From contig CAIIXF020000010.1 of NCBI GenBank assembly GCA_903813345.2, forward strand, positions 11,659,181 through 11,723,180: a DNA stretch of 64,000 nt, read 5' to 3'. Source of the DNA: Owenia fusiformis (taxonomy: Eukaryota > Annelida > Polychaeta > Sabellida > Oweniidae). A program made the translations under genes and the position numbers. How positions within the stretch are numbered: the first letter of the stretch is position 1; each line of letters opens with the position of its first letter. Under the pieces are notes generated by a model. That model had not been told where the DNA came from. It was given only the letters and a program-made list of their open reading frames with translations, and searched no databases. Of this stretch, positions 34,523-46,500 are shown one piece after another.

Positions 34523-35003
34523 CATCAACGTATGCGGGTATGGGGTCATTTAAAGGTATTTTTGGCCCCCAGTCCAGTGATCTGTTCAATTTGTCTGCTC
34601 ATTTTTTAGTGACAAAGGTTGTACCATAGTTCTCGGCCTCCCTATAAGCTGTGCGAATCCTGTCAATATATCTTTAAATAACTGTCACACACATGTAGAC
34701 TGAACTATGATGACAACTGTCCGGACAACTGTTAGACATGTGCAATACAGAAACTAAAAACCTTAAATTACTCTCTAAATGACGCTGTACCCACATACTT
34801 TGATGCATTGTATCCTTTTTCAGGAACACTCCTGGATTCTGGACATGATATGGTGACAATGCTACATGTATAAGTTTGGAGGGGTGCATACATATGAAAC
34901 ACCCTGTAATTATAACTTTATCATAATGTCGTTATTGTAATGTGATGGGTTAAACTAAAAATGTGTAGCGATATGCTACCCTTGGTTCTCATTAGAACGT
35001 ACC

Positions 35004-38000
35004 TTATATTTGTACGCAAACCTCCTCTGCCACGGGCTCTAGAATATTACCTAGCTCAGAAAACGTATCCAGTTCAAACAGGTACTCAGAGGCGGGTTCG
35101 CTTACCACCTATAAGATGGAAATCATCATAAAATTAAAAAAAAGCTCCAAAACCCACAATTTATTCGAATTTAGTTTTTGGATGTCTGATTTTGACATTC
35201 TTCATAGATTGAAAAGTGATTCAATTTTGAGAGGTCGCAAAAGTAATGAAACTAACTGCAGACAATCGTTACACCGACACGCCGTTGCCGAAATACCGGT
35301 TACTCAAAGGGTAGCTACTATGAACATTGATTGAGTCGTTACAATCGTTGGACATGTACAGAATTAATGCTCGGGGGTTTAAACATATAACAATGAGCCT
35401 TAATGGAATTGCTAGATGTAAGAGTAAAGAGCCTAAACAAGTTCATTTACCTGTTCCCATTCATCTCTTCCAGACCTTCCTCTATCATTAGGAAGTCCTA
35501 AAACATATATTTTGTCCCCTGCTTCTTTTGCTGCAGTTGCATACTTGAATGTTTTCTTATCGAACCTAACTGGATACGTGCGTCCGTCCGTTGCCAATAT
35601 GATTACATTTGGGACATTTGGTCGATCACCTAATAAATCAAAAACACATAATAATAATTGAGTCTCAAGCAAACAAAGTTGTCTACAAAATTATAATTTC
35701 ATGACTTTTCATAAAATCAACTACCGAGCATAGTGACTATGTACATTTTACTAACCATTGCCTTCTGTAAAGAAAACCTCACTAGCGGCTAGCAGAGCAA
35801 GGTCAGTCCTTGTGTGGATACCGTTTACCAGGGGAATTGCGTCCAGCGCTGCTAGAACATCATCCAAGTTATCAAAGTCATTCAGTTGAAAGTGCTGGAA
35901 TACCTCACGGTTAAAACTCATGGCAGCGACCTGAGTTTGGAAGCCTAAGTTTCCAATGTCAAACCTTGAAGTCATATTCTTAAGAAATGATACTACCTTC
36001 TGTAGATCGGGTATTGTAATACTGTTAGAGACATCTAAGATAAAAACGATGTCCAGTGGCTCTCCACACATCTCGATAAAATCTACAAAATGTAATTTAG
36101 TCTGGTAAATTTGAAAGTATATTGTAATGACTGAAACTGCAGATTTGATTGATAAAATATGTGATCAGTTGTTGGATGAAATGAAAATGATTTTTAATCA
36201 ATTTTGAAATGGATGATTTTTACACTAAAATTAATTTAGCTATAGATGTCAGTAAATCTTCTACTGGAAACACAACATTAAAACATGGTCGTATTACAGT
36301 AAGGAAATACAATTACGACGACGCTAATTAGGAAAACAATTAAAACATTGAATTGATTAAACGTCAGTAAAACCAATACCCCAATTTATAAATGAAAGAC
36401 ACACATAGGAGGGACTTTTGAAATTGTTACCTTCTGGACAACTTAGTTGCTCATTACTGCTCATTGCTGTTGATATCTCTTCCGCCATTTCCTCTGCATC
36501 GCCCTCTAAATCAAACTCTAGTATACCTATTGTAGATATGGCCTCCCATTCCATTGAACCGTCTTTGCTTTTGGAATTTTGAAACGCTACCACCATTGAC
36601 TGAAAGTATCAAATGCAGTCACATTTGTAAGAAGATTTCCAATTAGTCTTGATATTTCATGCTATCCGCAATATATCGTACTACTCTCTGTGAACAATAC
36701 GGTTCTTTTGTTCAGGCGAACAAATTTTGACCCAATATTTAACTAGGGGGGTAGTAGATAGCACATTACATTTCAATGCTGTCAACTGATTACACTTGCA
36801 ATTTAAAAAAAGTATTGTTTTTGTTAAAGAAATGAAACACACAAATAAATCCATTTATGTTAGTCAGTACATCTACAGTATAAGGTAACAATAAAAGCAA
36901 TGGATAGAATTACAAAATATACTCAAAAAGTTAAGAAATTCGGCAAATATATTCCCTTAACAAAAATCGAAATTGATATCCACACAGCTATTGTGAAAAT
37001 ATATAACGAACTCATTATACTCATACCTCAGCACCCGTTTCTTTCAGTTTAGCAGCGCTTCTAATAGTCAGTTTGTATTTCGATGCTGGTGACGTCACAC
37101 CATCAGTCATCATAAGATGGAAGTTTGTATTATTTGCCCTGTCCCCATTTTCAGGATTAAAAAAGTCTGTCCTAATTCGATCCAGAGCTGTGTATGTTGT
37201 AGTTCTACAATCAACTGGCTGCAGACTGGCTTTTCCAATAGCGTCCAACAGAGCCTCTTTGTCACTATATTCATTGAGGAAGAATACATTTTGTACACCT
37301 CTGTTGAAGGTTAACAAGCCGACTTGATAATCATTTAAACCAGTACCTATAGTTCGGAAACTACTGACTACAGCCAGGACTATTTCTCGCATGACTTCTC
37401 TGTCAGCGTCTGTTATTGAACAACTTGTGTCGAGAGAAAAAACGACATCTAAACAACCTGAAACATTCAATGAGGGATTATTATTTTTGAATGCAAACTT
37501 GGAATCTCCATTTCCACAATTTTGTGACACGGAATACATCAAAGTCATCCAATGACTTATTGCTCAAATTAGGTACAATTATGTATTGATTGATTTAATT
37601 AATCGAACTATTTAAGCATTAAAATATGAATACTTCAGAGGAAGACTAAGAACTGATTAATCTATAAATGTACAGTCAATTGACTCACAGTTGTAGCCCT
37701 TGATTTGTAATTAAAATGTCATAAATAATATGAATGTGGGAAAGATCTGTACAAATGCCAATTTCAATAATGGAATGCTATATGCAGAGCTGTAATGTGA
37801 GAAGGGCTGAACTGTTACTATTATTGTCATTTTATATGTTGATAAGTTTGGGCGTCGTTCACCTCACAGGATGCACTATTTATGAGAGTAAAAAAAACAC
37901 ATATCATGAAATTTCTTTTAGATCCGTGTAAATCACCGTTCGAATTTGTGCCGAAATTTTTTATTAAGTGTTTGTGCAGGGAAAGAAAAGGACAACCAAA

Positions 38001-38637
38001 TCTACCTTGATCTTTACCTTGAACTTGAGCAAAGGACCGCGAGTTGTTTGTAGAATGAATCTGGGGAGCGTTTTCATGCTTAACTCGCGGTCCTTTATAG
38101 CAATATTCAAGGGATTTGTTCGAATTTCATCTTGATCCATTTTACAAATAGCTGTTTAGTGATGCTTGATATAACATTACGCTTTCATTTCCTTGAATGA
38201 TTACATACTTAGTGTGCAACATTTTGTAGTTTTGTCTTTAGAATCTGTAACTTATGACACGACCTTTGAAAAATCTGACTTGTAGAGCTCACTTTGCAAG
38301 ATTCCTACACACGTTGAATATTTCATGAATTTTTTTCAAATGCGTAGACTTTACAAAAAAACAGTAAAACCTGTCTAAGTGAACACCTCTCTGTAATGAA
38401 CACTTGTCTCCCGTAGACATCCTTTTTCCATACATACTCTACTGACTTCTGTATAACTTACTATATAACTCTCTGTAGAGAATACAAACACTGGACGTTT
38501 TTTCTTTCAAGAAACTGTTCAATATACACAGGTTATACTCTACAAATATCCACCACTCTTAACATTTACTGAGAAAACTCACCTGATGCAGTCCATACGT
38601 GAGCCAATAGACCAAGAATTACCGTTATAGTCTTCAT
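35004..38637 (-). CDS. Secreted two-vWA-domain protein, copy A
   Basis: Coding exons (minus strand): 38637-38583 (signal peptide MKTITVILGLLAHVWTAS), 37457-37027, 36599-36431, 36082-35756, 35629-35451, 35108-35004; borders GT/AG; 421 residues. vWA 1 starts CLDVVFSLDTSCS, vWA 2 starts DIVFILDVSNS. Both hold complete MIDAS metal-site motifs: DxSxS, a conserved Thr (TTYTALD; RTDLALL) and TDG (MMTDGVTS; LATDGRTYP). Such domains bind protein ligands through a divalent cation. There is no transmembrane segment or other domain, so this is a short extracellular vWA protein, perhaps of extracellular matrix. The acceptor at 36082 adds three residues compared with copy B. The last exon encodes the closing helix (SELGNILEPVAEEVC). 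Family-level assignment is sure; role unknown. Confidence 0.88.
38031..38096. repeat. GC-rich 15-bp perfect hairpin in vWA-A intron
   Basis: AAAGGACCGCGAGTT (38031-38045) pairs perfectly with AACTCGCGGTCCTTT (38082-38096) around a 36-nt loop. It lies in the intron between the signal exon and vWA 1. Could be the end pair of a short MITE. Confidence 0.6.
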
Positions 38638-39117
38638 GCTATCTCTGAAATAAATGTATAAACATATATCATGGATATATCGGATGTCCCAAAAACTGAA
38701 ACACTTTTTGACAAGTATTTTCTCGACAACTGATGAACCACATTCACTGAAATTCGTTCCAAGTAGCCTAAAAGTATTATAAGCAAGTTGTAGAAATATA
38801 AAAAAGATCAACTAAATATTCTGTGAGAACTAAGAAACTCAAAATAGCATGTCAAAAATTCCCATACCAGAGCTCTGCGATGAGACCTTAATAGTGTTTG
38901 TACCAGCTCTCTGTATCATCTCTCAATCAGTCAAAATAGCTTGTCTTTGTGTCATGGCTTATCAATTTGTTTCATTCTTCCCAAATATCCCAAACCATTC
39001 ATTCTCAAAATTAATTGGAGGTGATTGTTAGATTGTTATAATATGAGACAAATCTCTAACATATTCATGGCGCTAACAGAAGATACTTTTAAGTGCCTCA
39101 ATTAAAGTTCTTAAAGA

Positions 39118-39152
39118 ATTTGGCTCATCTATTGTTGATGAGCCAAATTGCC
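39118..39152. repeat. TTGGCTCATC hairpin
   Basis: TTTGGCTCATC is followed, after a seven-base loop, by its exact complement GATGAGCCAAA. Inside the first intron of vWA copy A. Confidence 0.6.
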
Positions 39153-39334
39153 TTCCCATTTTTGGTACAAACGCTATGAAGTTATTGAGTTGCTCCGGTA
39201 TGGGATCTTTTGACATGCTATCAATTGAATTTCTTAGTACTCATATAACATTTACTTGATCTTTTTTTATATTTTTGGTTCTTCAGTTGCCAAGAAAATA
39301 CTTGTCAATATATACTATATATATACGTAAATAT

Positions 39335-39432
39335 AGTAGCCTTGCCCAAGTCGGTATTTTTTACTTATCTCATCTTCGATTATAAAGTCAAAAAAATAAA
39401 AAGACTCAGACTTGGGCAAGACTATAAATATA
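39335..39432. repeat. Inverted repeat with GCCTTGCCCAAGTC ends
   Basis: TAGCCTTGCCCAAGTC at the left and GACTTGGGCAAGACTA at the right frame an ~100-bp AT-rich unit. One further end-like copy is at 55706-55726 (CACCGACTTAGGCAAGGCTA). A small MITE family. Confidence 0.55.
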
Positions 39433-40071
39433 GTCGCAACATGAAATTGAAAAGCAATATGTCACATGTGTGACAACAATGATAACACAAAATGAGAGGT
39501 TGCAAAAATAGGATACAGAACTGTCACAAGAGATAATTACAAAGGGAAACATTAAAGGAAAATGGCGACCCTTTTGAACCATAAAATTGTTAATCAAAAA
39601 CATGAAACACATTGTCAAAGGATATAAAGGTTTAGAGGATATAATACCAAATTCATTTAAATTAATTCAAAGAATAGAATTTCAGTTCGAAATGAACAAT
39701 AATGAACAAAAAATCTATTTTACTATTTTGTGTGATTGTTAGTGCTCAGTAAAGTCTAGAACTGGAGATGCAGATTATAAAAGTCCTTCCGTGACCCTTT
39801 CGTACTAATGAGGGGCACTCACAATGAATGCCTTTAAGGCAATGCCCCAAATTGTAATTGTTTCAAAGTTTTAAATTTGATTTTTCATCTTTTATTATTC
39901 ATATAATATTATATTTTTTATTTTCTATATACTTATTTCAAATATCTGTTTTTTGGTATTAAATCTTAGTTCCCATCTTGTTCTTCAAAGTGAGAAAGAT
40001 CACATGATGTATTTAACTTTTAGATTATTCTATCAGTTAATTTAACAAAAATAAGTTTAAAATAAAATTAC

Positions 40072-40250
40072 CTTTTCTATGTAGGCTCTATTAGGTCCGA
40101 CGTGTAATCCTATGTTGTAAAGACAGGGAGATCCGATGAGGCATATAACTCCCTTTATTGTTGTATATTGCTAATAAGCTTAATTGATATAATGGCGAAA
40201 ATTCAATTTGTCATAGACTTACAAACAAGTAGCCATACACGTGAGGTTTT
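40072..40250 (-). promoter_or_regulatory. Promoter and non-coding first exon of vWA copy A
   Basis: On the minus strand a donor (CATAGAAAAG then GTAATT, exon end 40072) is preceded by sequence homologous to the promoter of copy B: GGATTACA about 40 nt upstream of the donor, a weaker TATA-like CTTTACAAC in place of CTTTATAAC, and further upstream an ATAACTCCCTTTATTGT block (given on the plus strand) and ATAATGGCGAAAAT. The signal-peptide exon starts with an acceptor seven bases before its ATG, so a leader exon is required. Confidence 0.65.
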
Positions 40251-40486
40251 GAGTCAACCAAGCGTGGACATTAATGTTGCCCATAATGTCAATCTTTTTA
40301 TCATACTACTCCACAGATTATTGAAAAAATCATGATTTATGAGTGACAAATGCGTTTGGAGAGTCGCTGCACAATGCAAATAGTTTAAATACATATTATA
40401 CAGTTCTGCTTTGTTTAGTTTCGTGAATATATCTCATTAGTGAAAAACGAGATTTTCAACGATTCGGTTAAATATGTTGTGTATTC

Positions 40487-40492
40487 TTTATT
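40487..40492 (-). terminator. Poly-A signal AATAAA for vWA copy B
   Basis: TTTATT on the plus strand, 65-70 bp past the TAG of copy B. Copy A has no AATAAA in the equivalent place, only a GATAAA at 34922-34917, at the edge of the transposon relic described above. Confidence 0.55.
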
Positions 40493-40556
40493 TTTCTTTT
40501 AACAAAAATATATGAAGGGTGTTTTGCATTTTTTCTACCTTTGCTTGTATGCTATA

Positions 40557-43500
40557 CTATACTTTTTGACAAACTTCCCCTGCTATTGGATCTAGAATAC
40601 CATTCAGTTCAGAAAACCGTTCCAGTTCAAACAAGTAATCGGATAGTGGTTTACTGGCCACCTATACGTTCAAAGAATAGATAGCAACTAGAATTAAAAT
40701 AGTAGCTCATCACATATAATTTGTTTAGATGAAGAACGTGATTTCAATTTTATAGAGTGACTGCAAATATACAAATCAATGTTATAATGTTTATATCATC
40801 TTGTTTCACAATGTTTCAGTTGCTCCAATTGTTATAACGCCCTGCTGAATGTCGAAGATGTGTTTATATAACAAAGGTTAATGTATGGGTCACATTTGCT
40901 CCTATTCATCGGCCTTCGCCCGGCCGATTGAGTATTTTGTTCAATATTGTATTGTAGTGAAAATCGGAGCAAATGTGACCAAGGCATTATTCATGTAGAG
41001 TACTATGTGATGCCTTGGTCACATTTGCTCCGATTTTCACTACGGCGCCCGGCCGATTGAGTATTTTGTTCAAAATTGAATACAATATTGAACAAAACAC
41101 TCAATCGGCCGGGCGCAGGCCCATGGATCGGAGCAAATGTGACCCAGGCATAAATGGTAACAATAGGGACTAAGGAGTCTGAATATAAGCATTTACCTCT
41201 TCCCATTCATCTCTTCCAGACCTTCCTCTATCATTAGGAAGTCCTAAAACATATATTTTGTCTCCTGCTTCTTTTGCTGCAGTTGCATACTTGAATGTTT
41301 TCTTAGCGAACCTTACTGGATACGTACCTCCGTCTGTTGCCAATATGATTACATTTGGGACATTTGGTCGATCACCTGAATATAAATAACACAAACAATC
41401 TATAAATAATGGGCAGAACACTCTTCAAAATTGAATAAGTAAAATATAATTCATTCATTGATCTATTGGAAAACTATTTTTTATTTTCTCGCTGACTCCT
41501 ACGTAAATACTCTAAATGCTCAACTAACCATTTTCTTCTGTGAAGATCACTTCTCTAGCGGCCAAGAGAGCAAGGTCGGTCCTTGTGTGCTTTGCGTTTA
41601 CCAGGGGAATAGCATCCAGTGCTGCTAGAACATCATCCAAGTTGTCAAAGTCGTTCAACTGGAAGTGCCGAAACACTTCACGGTTAAAACTCATGGCAGC
41701 AACCTGAGTTTGGTAGCTCTTGCTTCCTATATTTAACTTTGAAGTCATAGTTTTAAGGAATGAAACTACCGTCCGCAAATCAGGTATTGCAATACTGTTG
41801 GAGACATCTATAATATATACGATATCCATTGGCCTTCCACATATTTCTATAAAAGAGATAAACATGTTGATAAATGACAGTGTCTCTCTTTTGATCCAAG
41901 ATAACTCCAAATTATCTGATCCACATTGCTCTTCACCAACGATTGCACGTTGCCTATTTGGTACAAACCTTTTCTGAAAATATCAAACTTGAAAAAGTCC
42001 TAAATTGAATTTTACTCCTCTCGGCCCATTTCAGTTTTTCAAACTTACTCAACTTGAAATATGATTTTCGGCTATTTTAAAGTCTACTGATGGTACAAAT
42101 ATGTTAATATTTTTAGTTTTTGGAGAGGTTGACAATTTTACATTTTCCTAGAATAAATGGGGGAAACAATGAGCCTTTTTATTATTTACCTAAGCACTTT
42201 ATTTTCTCGTTCGCTTCCATTGCATCTGATATACTTTTACCCATTTGCTCCACCTCTTCTTCTACTATATCAAGTCTCAGTATTCCTGCTGTTGATATAG
42301 CCTCCCATTCTTCTGTACTTTCATTTACTTGTTTTTTGCTTTTGGGTTTACTAAATGCCACCACCATTGACTGAAATTTGAATCGTTAAGAATAAAGCAT
42401 TTAGAATCTGTTACTTACAGACTTAATTGAAGGTGTTCGAGTGTTTCGAGTTCTTGCAACATTGTCAACTGAGTCGCTGAAGTTATGATGGATGGATTTA
42501 GAATGGATGGTTGTCGAACTGGATGTACACATCGTATTAGCAGCTGCACATTAAGAATGTTTTCCAATATATTGGTAATTTTCAATTTTTCCAATTTAAT
42601 ACATAAATTAATCAACACGAAGAAACAACATTAATTTGAAAAACGTGCTCTTTCTCTCCCATTTACCTCAACTCCTGTCTTTTTCAGTTTAGCAGCGCTT
42701 TTTAAAGTTACTTCGGATCTCTTAGTTGGTGCGGTTACACCATCTGTCATCATGAGATGGAAATTCGTGTTGTTTTTCCTCCCACCAGTTTTCCGATGAA
42801 AAAACTCTGTCCTTACTCGATCAAGAGCTATATACGTCAGACGTCTACAGTCAAAAGGCTGCAGATCGGCATTTTTGATTGCATCTAGCAACGCGCCTTT
42901 CTCAGTATATTCGTTGAGGTAGAAAAGCTTTTTAACACCTCTATCGTAAGTTAACATGGCGACTTGATAGTCATTCTCCCCAGTACCTATAGTTTTGAAA
43001 CTGTTGACGACAGTCATGACTATTTCTCTCATAACTTCTTTATCAGCAACTGTTACTGAACAACTAACATCAAGAGAGAATACGACGTCCAAACAACCTT
43101 GAACAAAGAACAAAGGGGTAGAATGATTTTCCATGGTTGTAACCCTGGAAAATGAGAGAGTTTTGGATGTTGATATTCAGAATAAGGAACATGTGAAATG
43201 TAACTTGCTTTGGTCCGGTTCATAAATTAAAGATTATTTCCATTTCGCTGGAAGTTTATGATTTTCCCTCTAATCAGCTGTTTCCTTAAAATCGAAATCT
43301 TAAATTTGGGTTGGGGCTGAGACGAAACTTTACTTTTGTAATGAATAAATCCAAAAGAGCCATATTCAGTTTGAATGGCTGATGAGCATGTCTCTACGAT
43401 ATTTTAGTGCATAAGCGTTCGGTATTTCAGTGCACTTTTCTCGAACTTTTTCTCGATGTACATCGCGATATGCATCGATGTTTACTACTGAAAATTGCCG

Positions 43501-46500
43501 ATGCATCGATGTACGATTATGGCACATCGCGACAGCACTAGTCTCTAGTAGCAGGGAATAATACATTCTAGGCATGTTAAAGGTTATGAACATGTGTGAT
43601 ATAACTTGGCTTTCCGACAAAAACATGGTTTAACGAAAAAATCAATTCAATTAAATTCAATTTATTATTCAATTCTAGTTTTCATACAATATTAATTTAC
43701 AAGTGATATGAAAAGGACACCCCGAGGGGTGTATGGATTCCATGTTCTGAAAAAATAAAATGTGTTATACATAAAGCATGTAATGTTAGAACACTTATTG
43801 TAATGTACAAATTTACAAAGCATACATTTTTAATTATCTTGATGTAACATAGTGGAAGTATGGTTCAAACTAACTAATAATGACTTAACAAATTGGACTT
43901 AAACTTTCGTTGAAACATTTTTATATGAATTGAGTTTCTCAAATCAGTAGATAAAGAGTTATAAATTGATGGGCCACTTGTCCCGATTGATTTCCTTCCA
44001 TATTATGTTCTAAAAGGTTGAACAATCAAATCATTTTTGATTTTGTGTCATGTGAGTGAATTGTTGATCTTAATGAGAAAAGATGGTTGATTTTTTTAAA
44101 AGGGGGATCAATCCATGCATCAATTAAGAAGTATTCTATTTGCAAATTGTATCAAATAGTATATCGATTATTTTTGAACTCCTAATATATTTATGAAAAA
44201 CAAGTGCGTGATACAGGGGTTGCCATTTTAGTAAAGGGTGTAAATACGTTTCTGTGCTTGATACAGGGTATATTTAATGGAAAAGGTTAAATTATGATGT
44301 TGAATTATTGGTGTCTATCATATATTTAAGAACTGCCATTTATATATGAATATAAAGTTTAAATAACTAACGTGATCAAAAGATTAATGAGATTCTGATT
44401 GTTTTGTTCTGAGAATGCTGCTGCCATCTTTGAATAAACTCTAAATTATCAATGATATAATTATAATCTATTGTGATAACGAACACCTCCCAATCTGAAT
44501 GTTTTTAACTGCACGGTGGCATTTGGATTAGACAGGTTTTACTGTATGAGTAATAGTAATACTGAAATTAAAAAAAATCTGAAGGCCTAGTCAATCTATT
44601 TTGGGAAATATTCTCAGCTATTTGAAATGAAGATCAACTTTGTAAGAAGTCTCTATAATTATTTTTTTAATTTATACAATAACATTATACTCAACTTTAG
44701 TTCAAATTCCAATGCTCTGGCCTTGGCTAATCAAAACAGTTCATTGCAATTGTTTCATCAATTATTATATTATTATATTAATATATCATAATTATTTCAC
44801 ATGCAAATACTGTACTGCCACTAATATTTGATGCTGTTATCTTTCACAATTTTGCAATTTTGAAATTTTGCGGATGTCAATTTTCGCTAATTATAATTTT
44901 TTTATAATTTTGTATCTATTTCTTTCACCATCATATCATTTCTCAAAAAAATTTCCAGCTTATTTGATTACATGTTTTTAAAACCAAGAAATATGAATGA
45001 AACAGTACCTTCTTACCTTTAATTATTGCTATACCATGTACTTAAAGCCTTTACATGACACCTATCAGCTATCACCTGCTTCAAAAGCATAGGTGAAACT
45101 AAACTATTGAAATCAAGTGCTCACTTTAAATTTTTTTTATATTTTCTGTTTGGGAAAATCTGTTAGTTATCAGCTGCATTTTTGTCAGTCAAGATTTCTC
45201 TTCATCAAACCAAATCAAATCCAAGGAATGTTTAGTCAAATATCCAGTTGTTCAGGAATCGAACTCAATTCAAAGAATGATTAGTTCCATAGTGTAAACA
45301 TATACAACTTTGAACAATATTGGTATCAGCCATTATGTTACATTAAAAAAAAAACAGAATGTAAAACTGTAAAAGACTTTCATGTAAGCAGGAAATTTCT
45401 TGAAAGAATACTAAAGGTTTCGCAACAGCATTTAGACGGTCATATGTTGAATTGCAGAAATTTTCTGAAAATGTAAGGTGTGTATGTTAGGCCAATGCAT
45501 TATCTAAAGGAAAAGTACTCATACAGATGATAAAAAAATTGGAGATTGAGACAGGGAAGGTGCAAAGACCCCATCAACATTTTTTTTCAAAAATGTTTTC
45601 CTGATTTTCAGTTCCTTCCATTTTTTTAATAATGTTTTCACATTAATATGTTGCATTTGTAGACAAAGTTAACATACTAAAGAGAAAATATTTTCCTTTT
45701 AAGAGTTTATTTGTGTCTCCAAATGCAACATACTGATGCATAAAACATTTATAAAAATTGAGTAGAAGGGGAAATTTTAAATTCAACGAACATATAGGCC
45801 CACTGGGCATTTATTTTGCACATGGCCTTTATTAGAAAGAACTCAAAATAAATGCCATTGGCTTTTATTAAGACTAAGAGGGAAATTGAAAACATTTTTC
45901 CAAGGGGACAGGCATTTATTAAGAGGGAAAATAGCTTTCCCAAGCCAGTGGGTGTTTATTTCGAGGCGTATTATCAATCGAAGAGTTGACACATGGCCTT
46001 CATATACTCATGCAATAGTATCTATCATCTCTGATTGCACACTTCTGTTTTACCTTTCAAGCATTCGATTTGGATTTTGGAATGTCATAAAGCTATGCGG
46101 TCAAAAGTAATCTTAATACTTTTTAGTGAAAATGCATTTATATTTTTAAAATGCAGAATCTTGCGAATGCAAAATCCTCGAAATCCGATCACCTCCACAT
46201 CTGAATGTTTTTTTTAACTGGTCATGGTGTTTTAACTGGTCATGGTGGCATTTGGATTAGACAGATATTACTGTATAAGTATTAGACAGATATTACTGTA
46301 TAAGTATAATAGTATTACTGGAATTCCAAAAAATCATAACGCCTACAATGCTAGTAATATTAAGTGAAAATGCATTAATATTTTTTCAAAATCAAGAATC
46401 TTTCGGATGCAAAAACCTCGAAATCAGACGTTTAAATCTGAATGTTTTTAATTTGTAGCGGTGGCATTTGGATAAGACAGGTTTTACTGTATAAGTATAA

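Larger units (their letters stand above)
33330..34908. mobile_element. Outer inverted-end element enclosing a mariner copy
   Basis: ACACGGTGTTCTACATGTATGC at the left is mirrored near the right by GCATACATATGAAACACCCTG. Between them lies the complete mariner-type unit at 33481-34522. The arrangement reads as an older element invaded by a mariner. Outer boundaries are approximate. Confidence 0.45.

Noticed and set aside
38846-39031. 60-codon plus-strand frame (MSKIPIPELCDETLIVF)
   Set aside because: Inside the vWA-A intron; no domain, no splice support; possibly a transposon fragment.
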